Source: Cyanobacteria bacterium HKST-UBA02
GTDB taxonomy: Bacteria > Cyanobacteriota > Vampirovibrionia > Obscuribacterales > Obscuribacteraceae
Assembly: GCA_020431945.1 (NCBI GenBank)
Contig: JAGQHH010000068.1
Span: forward strand, 1 to 8,676
Length of the DNA: 8,676 nt
Direction: 5' to 3'
The notes under the pieces were generated by a model. That model saw only the letters and a list, made by a program, of their open reading frames with translations, had not been told where the DNA came from and searched no databases. Below are positions 1 to 5,967 of the stretch, piece by piece. Made by a program: the position numbers and the translations under genes. Every line of letters starts with the position of its first letter. Position 1 is the first letter of the stretch.

Positions 1-174
1 TCCCCGGAGGACGAGAATATGGCCGAGCCAGGAGAGAGACTCGCCATGAGCCCAGCTCTCGGCTCCTTCGATGAGGGCGAGATTCCTTGCTTTCTCCAGG
101 CTTTCCAGGGCGGCACCGTAGTCTCCCTGCTCGATCAATCGCTTGCCTTCAGTCAGGGCTTTTTCGAAGCTCAT
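1..174 (-). CDS. TPR-like repeat protein, N-terminal 58 codons (cut by window edge)
   Basis: Reading the minus strand from an ATG at 174 gives an open frame to the window edge, beginning MSFEKALTEGKRLIEQGDYG. The spacing of small and aromatic residues (GDYGAALESLEKARNLA, then WAHGESLSWLGHI) fits a TPR helix pair: a G-D-Y-x-x-A-L core followed by the first helix of a next repeat. TPR proteins are protein-protein interaction scaffolds; no catalytic domain is visible in this fragment. An AGGA stretch about 8 nt upstream of the ATG can serve as ribosome binding site. The gene diverges from the VWA-phosphatase-kinase operon, with only 70 nt between the two start codons, so both may be controlled from the same spacer. 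There is no signal peptide, so it is likely cytosolic. The TPR assignment rests on about one and a half repeats and is therefore moderate. Confidence 0.65.
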   Translation of the reverse strand, partial: MSFEKALTEGKRLIEQGDYGAALESLEKARNLALIEGAESWAHGESLSWLGHILVLRG

Positions 175-244
175 TAGATTATTCCTGTATTATTGAGTAT
201 CTCGATTGCCGGTCCGAGATAGAAAGGTTGTAATTAGACTCTTT

Positions 245-1087
245 ATGCCCTACATAGCCGAAATTAGCCGCACCAACCCTTCTTGCTTCGTATTTCTCAT
301 AGACCAGTCCGGTTCCATGCAGGATCCTTTCGGCTCCCTTACAGGAACCAAAACAAAAGCGATGGGGGTAGCCGATGCAATCAATCGTCTCCTCCAGAAC
401 CTGGTGATCAAATGCACCAAGTCGGAAGGAATTCGCGATTATTACTATGTCTCGGTAATCGGCTATGGCGGCAAGGGAGTGGCACCGGCATTCACCGGAC
501 CCCTGAAGAGCAAAGAGCTCGTCAAGATTTCCGAAATCGGCAATAATCCTGCTCGCCTGGAAGAGAGAAGACGAAGCGTCGAGGACGGCCAGGGCGGAAT
601 GACCGAGCAGACCTTCAAGTTCCCGGTCTGGTTCGATCCCACTTCCTATGGCGGGACGCCCATGAACGGTGCTTTCCAGAAATGCACCTCGATCATCGTC
701 AAATGGCTGGCGGAGCATCCCAACTGTTTCCCCCCCATCGTGATCAATATTACCGACGGCGAATCCACCGACGGTGACCCGTTCCAGTCTGCCTACGATC
801 TGATGACCCTCTCCAGCGCCGACGGTGATGTGCTTCTCTTCAATCTCCATATCTCCTCATCGAATCACAAGCCCATCGAATTCCCGGACTCCGAGGCGGT
901 GCTTCCGGACGCTCATGCCAAGCTGCTTTTCTCCATGTCCAGTCCCCTTCCCGAATATATGCGAACCCTGGTGGGCAAAGAAGGAATTCTGGTTTCCTAC
1001 AATACCCGGGGCTTCGTTTTCAATGCCGACCTGGTCTCGGTCATCCGCTTCTTAGATATCGGAACAAGACCGAGCAATATGCGCTGA
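245..1087 (+). CDS. VWA (von Willebrand factor A) domain protein, TerY-like, first gene of a kinase/phosphatase operon
   Basis: A 280-residue protein that is essentially one VWA domain. The metal-ion-dependent adhesion site (MIDAS) appears complete: D20-Q-S22-G-S24 after the hydrophobic first strand (CFVFLI), a Thr in YGGTPM (T138), and the distal Asp in ITDGES (D171). VWA domains bind a divalent cation and a protein ligand and usually scaffold complexes. There is no signal peptide or membrane segment, so it should act in the cytosol. I chose the ATG at 245 because the VWA fold begins almost at once (AEISRTNP...FLIDQSGSM); an in-frame TTG at 206 would add 13 residues and has no Shine-Dalgarno. 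The ATG also lacks a well-spaced one (GAAAGG lies 17 nt upstream), so the start is somewhat uncertain. The PP2C gene follows after 11 nt and the kinase gene overlaps that, so co-expression is very likely. VWA + PP2C + kinase matches the TerY-P triad arrangement. The long loop between T138 and the first MIDAS loop (about residues 75-135) is an insertion compared with small TerY proteins. Confidence 0.88.
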   Translation: MPYIAEISRTNPSCFVFLIDQSGSMQDPFGSLTGTKTKAMGVADAINRLLQNLVIKCTKSEGIRDYYYVSVIGYGGKGVAPAFTGPLKSKELVKISEIGNNPARLEERRRSVEDGQGGMTEQTFKFPVWFDPTSYGGTPMNGAFQKCTSIIVKWLAEHPNCFPPIVINITDGESTDGDPFQSAYDLMTLSSADGDVLLFNLHISSSNHKPIEFPDSEAVLPDAHAKLLFSMSSPLPEYMRTLVGKEGILVSYNTRGFVFNADLVSVIRFLDIGTRPSNMR

Positions 1088-1098
1088 CGGAGCCTCTC

Positions 1099-1833
1099 AT
1101 GAAAGTTTCCAGCCACTGCTTCCGCCTTCCGAAACAGGGAAACAGCCTTCTAGAGTACGAGGACGCCGCCTGGCCTCTCGACCAAACCGAGCTCGACTGC
1201 CCGAGCTTCCGCTGTGCCGTGGCTGACGGAGCCACAGAAAGCTCTTTCTCAGATCGCTGGGCCCGGCTTCTCGTGGAAGGTTTCCACAGTCAGACCGATC
1301 TGGCAGATCTCCGGAAGTCCTGGCAGGATGAGATAAGCACTATCGAACTGCCCTGGTATGCCGAGCAGAAAGCCGACTCCGGGGCCTATGCCGCTCTTCT
1401 GGGACTGGTTCTCGAGGAGGGCGAGGGAAAAATTTCCTTCACATCGACAAGCGTCGGGGACTGCTGTCTTTTCCAGATCAGGAAAAAACACAGGATCATG
1501 ACTTTTCCGGACTTCTCTTTCGAGTCTTTCGACAGCACTCCAGCTCTTCTCTCGAGCCGTGCCGACACCTCCAGGGAGGAGCCGGAAGAGCTGACCGGAA
1601 GCGGCGAGGCCAAGCCCGGTGACAACTTCGTCCTGCTCACCGACGCCATCGCTGCCTGGACCCTCAGGCACCCTGCCAGAGTCGAGGACCGCCTGCTCAA
1701 ACTGGTTGCCCTCAAGTCCCAGGAAGAGTTCCAGGAGCTGGTGGAGAGCCAGCGCGATGACCGGGATGCCGAGGGACGTCCGGCCATGAAGAATGACGAT
1801 GTCACCTTTCTTTTAATCGAGATTACATCCTGA
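1099..1833 (+). CDS. PP2C-type Ser/Thr protein phosphatase
   Basis: A 244-residue stand-alone PP2C catalytic domain, the usual size for bacterial PP2C. Acidic metal-binding motifs occur in family order: E21-D22 (YEDA), D43-G44-A in VADGATES, G120-D121 in SVGDCC, T181-D182-A in LLTDAIAAW, and D233-D234 in NDDVTFLLI near the C-terminus. PP2C enzymes use Mn2+/Mg2+ bound to these Asp residues to remove phosphate from Ser/Thr. The usual TDG is TDA here and the usual GDS is GDC; both changes spare the acidic residues, so activity is plausible. There are no membrane or sensor domains. The start ATG has GGAG 6 nt upstream. The stop codon TGA shares its A with the ATG of the kinase gene (TGATG), a sign of translational coupling. 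The natural prediction is that this enzyme reverses phosphorylation by that kinase, on the kinase itself or on a shared substrate; this is inferred from context. Confidence 0.88.
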   Translation: MKVSSHCFRLPKQGNSLLEYEDAAWPLDQTELDCPSFRCAVADGATESSFSDRWARLLVEGFHSQTDLADLRKSWQDEISTIELPWYAEQKADSGAYAALLGLVLEEGEGKISFTSTSVGDCCLFQIRKKHRIMTFPDFSFESFDSTPALLSSRADTSREEPEELTGSGEAKPGDNFVLLTDAIAAWTLRHPARVEDRLLKLVALKSQEEFQELVESQRDDRDAEGRPAMKNDDVTFLLIEITS

Positions 1834-3245
1834 TGTTCAATCAATTTTCCGACAGTGCCATCAAAGTCATCCAGCTCGCCCAGCAGGAGACTATAGAATG
1901 CGGTCATGCAGTGACGGGCACCGAACACATACTGCTCGGCATACTCGCCGACGAGACCTGCCGACCTTCGGTAATCTTGAAATCCATGGGCATCACCTTT
2001 AAAAAGGCCCGGGAAGAGGTGATCAGGATAATGGGTCGGGGCAGCACTGGCAGCCATCCCGACTATTCTTTCAGTCCAAGGGCCAAGTCCCTGCTCAAGA
2101 TAGCTCGGGAGGAAGCAGATGAACAGGAAGCTCCTCTGGTCGACACAGGGCACCTGCTCCTGGCCATGCTCAAAATGCCCCGCTGCACGGCCCAGAAGGT
2201 TCTTCATGCCCTGGATCTGGACCGGGAATTTCTCCAGCAGAGACTGAAAAATATAAACAGTCAGGCGGCAGCCCTTCCCGGAAGCGAAACCACCGATCAG
2301 CTCAGCGAGCTGCACAGCCGGATCAGACAGGGAAAGATCGAGAGCCAGGACCAGGAGCTGCCTCCCGAGCCGGATCCGATGATCGGCTATATCATCGATC
2401 GAAAGTACCAGATCGAATCGGTCATCGGTCATGGTGGCATGGGAGTGGTCTACAAAGTAAGGCATCTCGTCCTCGATCGTTATTTCGCCATCAAAGTGCT
2501 TCATCCCTACCTGGCATCGGACTCGCGAAACAAGCGGCGTTTCCAGCGTGAAGCTCAGGCCGCCAGCCGTCTTACTCATCCGAACCTGGCCACGGTATTC
2601 GACTGGGATGTCCTGGAGGACGGGCGTCCTTACCTGGTCATGTATTACATCGAAGGAGTAAAACTCTCGGATCTGATTCTCAATAACCATTCGGTGCCCA
2701 TCGCAATCTGGCTCTCGATCTTCACCCAGATCTGCGATGCGCTGAGCCATGCTCACAACCAGGGAGTGATCCACAGAGATCTCAAACCAAGCAATATAAT
2801 CCTCAGCAAAACCGGAGACACGGCTCATTTCGTGAAGATAGTCGACTTCGGAATCGCCAAGCTCCTGCAAGAATCGAGCGAAGCCAGGGATCTGACCCAG
2901 GCCGGAGAGGTTTTCGGAAGTCCGCTCTATATGAGCCCGGAACAATGTCTCGGACAGAATCTGGACATCAGGAGCGACATCTATTCTCTGGGTTGCGTTA
3001 TGTACGAAGCCCTCACCGGCTTGCCTCCTTTTTTCGGAAGCAGCGTCTACGACACGATGAACAAGCAGATCGTCGAGCCAGCGAGAAGAATCAAAGATGT
3101 CGAGCGCAGCTCTTTCGTGGAAATCCCCGATGAGCTGGAGCTCGTGGTCATGCGCTGTCTCGAGAAGGATCGCGATAAGCGCTACGAAAGCATGCTGAAA
3201 GTTAGAACCGATCTGGAGCGGATCCTCTCGACAATTCGCGGATAG
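1833..3245 (+). CDS. Ser/Thr protein kinase with N-terminal ClpC-type double Clp_N domain
   Basis: A 470-residue two-part protein. Residues 1-140 are two Clp_N repeats as in ClpC/ClpA N-domains: repeat 1 about 2-68 (GTEHILLGIL at 29-38; KSMGIT...GRGS) and repeat 2 about 78-140 (FSPRAKSLL; DTGHLLLAML at 104-113). Clp_N domains bind substrates and adaptors for AAA+ unfoldases, but no AAA+ domain follows. After a linker (about 141-188) comes a complete Hanks-type kinase domain: glycine loop GHGGMG (199-204), ATP lysine K221 in FAIK, helix-C Glu E240, catalytic loop HRDLKPSN with D316, DFG 338-340, and SPE 368-370 (APE position) before the conserved D382. It is predicted to be active. The protein ends at the kinase C-lobe, with no transmembrane helix, PASTA or TPR, so it should be cytosolic. 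The start ATG overlaps the phosphatase stop by 1 nt. Clp_N may recruit ClpC clients or adaptors as kinase substrates, or let the kinase compete with ClpC; this is inference. Confidence 0.93.
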   Translation: MFNQFSDSAIKVIQLAQQETIECGHAVTGTEHILLGILADETCRPSVILKSMGITFKKAREEVIRIMGRGSTGSHPDYSFSPRAKSLLKIAREEADEQEAPLVDTGHLLLAMLKMPRCTAQKVLHALDLDREFLQQRLKNINSQAAALPGSETTDQLSELHSRIRQGKIESQDQELPPEPDPMIGYIIDRKYQIESVIGHGGMGVVYKVRHLVLDRYFAIKVLHPYLASDSRNKRRFQREAQAASRLTHPNLATVFDWDVLEDGRPYLVMYYIEGVKLSDLILNNHSVPIAIWLSIFTQICDALSHAHNQGVIHRDLKPSNIILSKTGDTAHFVKIVDFGIAKLLQESSEARDLTQAGEVFGSPLYMSPEQCLGQNLDIRSDIYSLGCVMYEALTGLPPFFGSSVYDTMNKQIVEPARRIKDVERSSFVEIPDELELVVMRCLEKDRDKRYESMLKVRTDLERILSTIRG

Positions 3246-3253
3246 GATATACT
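3228..3253 (+). promoter_or_regulatory. possible internal promoter ahead of mnmH
   Basis: TATACT at 3248-3253 matches the sigma70 -10 consensus at 5 of 6 positions, and TCGACA at 3228-3233 matches the -35 consensus at 5 of 6. The 14-nt spacer is shorter than usual, which weakens the case. It would start a transcript about 20 nt before the mnmH ATG, and no terminator is seen after the kinase gene, so read-through from the operon is equally possible. Confidence 0.25.
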
Positions 3254-3279
3254 TTCGTTTTTCGGCGAATATCGGAACA

Positions 3280-4353
3280 ATGACCTGGCGAGAGCTGACA
3301 GTCCAGAATTTCAATTCCCTCGATCGCAAAGTCGTGGTGGACGTTCGCTCACCCTGCGAGTACTTGATCGAATCGATTCCGGATGCAATCAATATCCCGC
3401 TTCTGAGCGACGAAGAGCGTGCCCTGATCGGAACTGTCTATAAGCAAGATGGCGAGATGCAGGCAAGACGCCGGGCAGTCGGCATGATCGCACCGCGAAT
3501 CCCGGCCATAGTCGACCGGATCATGGCAATCAAAAAGCCCCGACACACCCTGGTGGTCCACTGCTGGCGCGGCGGGCTGCGAAGCGAAGCGGTAGTGAGC
3601 TTCCTGAGCGTAGTCGGAATCGATTGCTTCCGTCTCACGGGAGGCTACAAAGCCTGGCGCAGACAGGTTGTCGAAGACTTCGAGAAAGACGCCTACAGCT
3701 TCGAGACCATAGTTCTGGACGGTCTGACCGGTACAGGCAAGACCGAGATCCTCACCGAGCTGAGCAAACAGGGCATCCCTGTCTGCGATCTGGAGAGTCT
3801 AGCCAACCACAGAGGCTCAACCTTCGGTGCTCTCGGTCTGGCACCGCAACCAAGCCAGAAGGATTTCGAAGCCAGGCTCTGGTGCCTGCTCGAAAAATGT
3901 CAAGCAGACACCCTGATACTCGAAGCCGAAAGCCGCAAGATCGGACGTCTCGCCCTTCCGAATTTCCTCTATAAAAGGATCAAAACAGGCCGCAAAATTC
4001 TCATCGAGGCGCCCATGGCCTCTCGAGTATCCAGGCTCCTTGAAATCTATTGCCAGGGAATAGATAAAGCCAACGTCATCCACATGGTAGAAAAATCAGC
4101 TCCCATCAAAGAAAAGCTCGGAGGAGAAAGGACCAGAGCTCTAATCGATCGTCTCAAGTCAGACGATCTGGAAGGCTTCGTGGAAATGCTCTTATTAGAA
4201 TACTACGATCCACTGTACGCCAAACATCTGGCAGGAGCTGGTCCCTTCGAGCTCACCGTCGACAGCCGGGAAACATCAAAAGCAGCAGAAGCCATCGCCG
4301 AGCATCTATCCAACTCACAAATGGACTCGAGCCAGAAATGTATTTCGCTATAG
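3280..4353 (+). CDS. mnmH: tRNA 2-selenouridine synthase (MnmH/SelU/YbbB)
   Basis: A 357-residue protein, close to the length of the E. coli enzyme, with both expected domains. Residues about 7-135 form a rhodanese domain (VVVDVRSPCEYL) with the active-site loop HCWRGGLRSE, catalytic Cys at C95. Residues about 141-345 form a P-loop domain with Walker A GLTGTGKT at 148-155, followed by a segment characteristic of the family (LANHRGSTFGALG at 174-186). MnmH replaces the sulfur of 2-thiouridine with selenium at wobble position 34 of tRNA-Lys, -Glu and -Gln, through a geranylated intermediate and using selenophosphate made by SelD. The start ATG has only a weak CGGA upstream. The gene lies 34 nt behind the kinase gene and its 3' end overlaps the amidase gene by 16 nt. 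Family identity is secure; nothing in this window shows whether the host makes selenophosphate. Confidence 0.93.
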   Translation: MTWRELTVQNFNSLDRKVVVDVRSPCEYLIESIPDAINIPLLSDEERALIGTVYKQDGEMQARRRAVGMIAPRIPAIVDRIMAIKKPRHTLVVHCWRGGLRSEAVVSFLSVVGIDCFRLTGGYKAWRRQVVEDFEKDAYSFETIVLDGLTGTGKTEILTELSKQGIPVCDLESLANHRGSTFGALGLAPQPSQKDFEARLWCLLEKCQADTLILEAESRKIGRLALPNFLYKRIKTGRKILIEAPMASRVSRLLEIYCQGIDKANVIHMVEKSAPIKEKLGGERTRALIDRLKSDDLEGFVEMLLLEYYDPLYAKHLAGAGPFELTVDSRETSKAAEAIAEHLSNSQMDSSQKCISL

Positions 4354-4871
4354 ACAAAGGTCACAACCTCCCGGTCAATCGAGGAGCCTCAGGCATAGAG
4401 CAGGAAGACGATCTGACTTTCGAGCTAGGCGGTCTGTTGATCGAGGAATTGAGAAAGTCAGGGCATCGAGTCATCGATTGCACACCGGAGAAAGCCGACA
4501 CCATCAATGATGCCCTCAGACAAAGAGTAGAGAGAGCCAACGAAGCAGGAACAGATTATTTCGTTTCGATCCACTTTAATGCCTTCGACGGAACAGCTCA
4601 TGGCACCGAGGTCCTTCACTACCCAGGCAGCACTCGCGCAGGCGATCTTGCAGAAAGGGTGCTAGCCGAGCTTGTTGCCATCGGATTTCGGAACAGAGGA
4701 GTAAAAAGCAGAGAGTCCCTCTATGTTCTCAAGAAGACAATCATGCCGGCCATTCTCATCGAGGTCTGCTTCTGCGACTCGGTCAAAGACATGGAACGCT
4801 ATCGCGAAACCGGCGCCACAGAGATAGCCAGACGAATCGCACGCGGTCTTGCCAGCGTGCCTAAACAGTAA
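4338..4871 (+). CDS. N-acetylmuramoyl-L-alanine amidase (Amidase_3 fold), no signal peptide
   Basis: A 177-residue single-domain zinc amidase that cleaves the bond between MurNAc and the stem-peptide L-Ala in peptidoglycan. The visible Amidase_3 motifs are the first zinc His in AIDKGHN (H9), the zinc Glu in EQEDDL (most likely E23), the second zinc His in SIHFNA (H79) followed by GTEVLHY, and the catalytic Glu in ILIEVCF (E142). The catalytic domain starts at residue 1 and ends near the C-terminus, with no signal peptide, cell-wall-binding repeat or membrane anchor, so it resembles a phage endolysin or sporulation-type amidase core. It overlaps mnmH by 16 nt in another frame and has no clear Shine-Dalgarno (only GAG about 6 nt before the ATG), so translation is probably coupled to mnmH. 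Its last 11 nt overlap the last 11 nt of the opposite-strand gene. The fold is secure; cellular location and role are not. Confidence 0.9.
   Translation: MYFAIDKGHNLPVNRGASGIEQEDDLTFELGGLLIEELRKSGHRVIDCTPEKADTINDALRQRVERANEAGTDYFVSIHFNAFDGTAHGTEVLHYPGSTRAGDLAERVLAELVAIGFRNRGVKSRESLYVLKKTIMPAILIEVCFCDSVKDMERYRETGATEIARRIARGLASVPKQ
4839..4860. terminator. GC-rich hairpin at the convergent gene ends (candidate terminator without T-run)
   Basis: The arms GCACGC (4839-4844) and GCGTGC (4855-4860) are perfect inverted repeats around a 10-nt loop that can form two more G-C pairs. The element lies inside the last codons of the amidase gene and directly after the stop codon (4863-4861) of the minus-strand gene, which is where a terminator for that gene would sit. 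There is no T-run on either side, so it is not a canonical intrinsic terminator and may be chance in coding DNA. Confidence 0.25.
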
Positions 4872-5841
4872 TTCGAACCATAAGTGGTGTCATAAAGATC
4901 GTGGGCTTGTCGCCTCTCCGCAAACATGCTTCGAGAAGGTCTCCAGGTCCCCATCTCCTCTTATCGGTAGAACACCAGTAAGAAGCAATATAACTCTGAA
5001 GATACTTTCGGCTGATTCCCCCGAAGACTCTCTGCACATAACCAATCGCTCCATCAATCGCCTTCAAAGCCCCCTCAGAAAAGGGTCCCTGCAAAGCCAC
5101 CATCACTCTCTCGTAACAGACTCCAGAACTTTGCTGAATCAGCCCGTCTAGCTCAAGCATTGTAAGAGCTGCCATAACAGGTCCTGCATCAAGCCCCGTG
5201 CGCGCGCAAAGATGATCTACCGAAAGCGGTCCTTGAGCAAGATGCATATAGACTTCCTGTTGAGCGTCCGGAAGACCGGACAAATCCACCGGGAGATTAT
5301 CCAAGTTCTCATGACTCTCCTCCTGCTCCTGCAAGACTCTCTCCTCTTCCCGAGGGTGCTCCCGGGCCGGGGTTTCACTGCTACGCCTGGCAAAAATTTG
5401 CAGAAAGACTGAAGAAGGAACCAGCTCAGAAGCACTGCTAGACTGTTCCTCCACCACGCAAGCCAGAGAGCGCAAAATGTAGTGAGCCGATGAATAGGCG
5501 ATATTCAAAAGCCGCTTCAACTGAGAGGCATTGATAAAGACACCATGCTCCATCATCCAGATAGCAGCCAGCCATGGCCGCAAAAGCTTCTTCCGATGGA
5601 AAAAGCTTCCCGCAGTCAGCCAAACCTCCTTCCCGCAGCCTCGGCAGAGCAGCACTCTCGAGCCACGGTCCCTGGCCAAGTCACGCCCGTCACAGAATAC
5701 GCAGATCAAAGAGCCTATGACCATCCGACAGATCTCCTCGACGCAGTCGATCTCGTCGGCGTATCGCTGTGAGAATTCCTGCCATGCCCTGGAGATCGCC
5801 TGATCGCGCCTGATGAATCCGTCATCGGATCTGTCGTACAT
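4861..5841 (-). CDS. transposase-derived DNA-binding protein: IS1595-type zinc ribbon + DprA-like winged helix + ISXO2-like tail
   Basis: A 326-residue protein, counted from the ATG at 5841. Residues 47-69 are a zinc ribbon (C47-x2-C50 ... C66-x2-C69). It is followed by TAGSFFHRKKLLRPWLAAIW and a helical region (ASQLKRLLNIAYSSAHYILR), the order seen at the N-terminus of IS1595/ISXO2-family transposases. Residues about 130-185 are a polar, Glu/Ser-rich linker. Residues about 188-246 match the C-terminal winged helix of DprA (PLSVDHLCARTGLDAG, LELDGLIQQ). Residues about 272-297 (FGGISRKYLQSYIASYW...RRW) resemble the tail of ISXO2-type transposases. The catalytic DDE core is absent, so this cannot be a working transposase. 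It is more likely a domesticated DNA-binding protein or regulator. The upstream ATG at 5892 would add 17 residues, but 5841 has an excellent Shine-Dalgarno. Two palindromes lie just upstream. The combination of domains is inferred by eye and the function is unknown. Confidence 0.75.
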   Translation of the reverse strand: MYDRSDDGFIRRDQAISRAWQEFSQRYADEIDCVEEICRMVIGSLICVFCDGRDLARDRGSRVLLCRGCGKEVWLTAGSFFHRKKLLRPWLAAIWMMEHGVFINASQLKRLLNIAYSSAHYILRSLACVVEEQSSSASELVPSSVFLQIFARRSSETPAREHPREEERVLQEQEESHENLDNLPVDLSGLPDAQQEVYMHLAQGPLSVDHLCARTGLDAGPVMAALTMLELDGLIQQSSGVCYERVMVALQGPFSEGALKAIDGAIGYVQRVFGGISRKYLQSYIASYWCSTDKRRWGPGDLLEACLRRGDKPTIFMTPLMVRITV

Positions 5842-5844
5842 GAT

Positions 5845-5852
5845 CCACCTCC
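5845..5852 (-). promoter_or_regulatory. ribosome binding site fixing the start at 5841
   Basis: On the minus strand GGAGGTGG is followed by ATC and then ATG; measured from GGAGG the spacing is 6 nt. This near-perfect Shine-Dalgarno decides for the ATG at 5841 over the in-frame ATG at 5892. Confidence 0.85.
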
Positions 5853-5885
5853 GCTCAGTAATTAAAACGAGCAGTGAATCAAAAA

Positions 5886-5899
5886 AGTTCAATCGAACT
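5886..5899. promoter_or_regulatory. 14-bp imperfect palindrome, candidate operator (site 1)
   Basis: AGTTCAATCGAACT has arms AGTTC/GAACT and a single mismatched pair beside the centre. Its outer half-sites are the same AGTTC/GAACT found in the larger palindrome at 5920-5945. Its centre lies 51 bp upstream of the start codon at 5841, in the spacer between hflX and the zinc-ribbon gene, a normal place for an operator. The minus strand of this site carries TTGAAC, which could also be a -35 element, although no well-spaced -10 follows. Confidence 0.5.
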
Positions 5900-5919
5900 C
5901 AGATAGATGTGACATTTTG

Positions 5920-5945
5920 AAGTTCAACCGATATCGGTTGAACTT
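5920..5945. promoter_or_regulatory. 26-bp perfect palindrome, candidate operator (site 2) or hflX 3' hairpin
   Basis: The sequence is perfectly self-complementary over 26 bp (half-site AAGTTCAACCGAT, centre GATATC), with a few further matches outside after two mismatches. It lies 22 nt past the hflX stop codon and its centre is 91 bp upstream of the zinc-ribbon gene start. As RNA it would form a long stem with almost no loop and no following U-run, so it is a poor intrinsic terminator. Sharing its half-site with the palindrome at 5886-5899 favours a protein-binding site. A dual role as operator and transcript-end stabiliser cannot be excluded. Confidence 0.65.
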
Positions 5946-5967
5946 TCAAAGTAAACATAAACCCCAC

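Noticed and set aside
206..244. TTG at 206 as start of the VWA gene
   Set aside because: There is no Shine-Dalgarno upstream, and the 13 added residues lie outside the VWA fold, which begins right after the ATG at 245.
179..850. 223-residue open frame on the minus strand ending just ahead of the TPR gene
   Set aside because: It is antisense to the VWA gene, whose MIDAS motif is unambiguous on the plus strand; the antisense translation has no domain signal.
1386..3392. 668-residue open frame on the minus strand, antisense to the phosphatase and kinase genes
   Set aside because: It runs antisense to two genes with complete catalytic motifs, its translation shows no recognisable domain, and its length follows from the GC-rich codon usage of the true genes.
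5920..5945. Canonical intrinsic terminator of hflX
   Set aside because: The stem is strong, but no T-run follows on the minus strand and the structure leaves almost no loop; an operator explains the shared half-site better.
5881..5950. Terminal inverted repeats of an IS1595 element around the zinc-ribbon gene
   Set aside because: The palindromes lie only on the upstream side, no matching repeat or target-site duplication is seen beyond 4861, and the gene has no DDE core.
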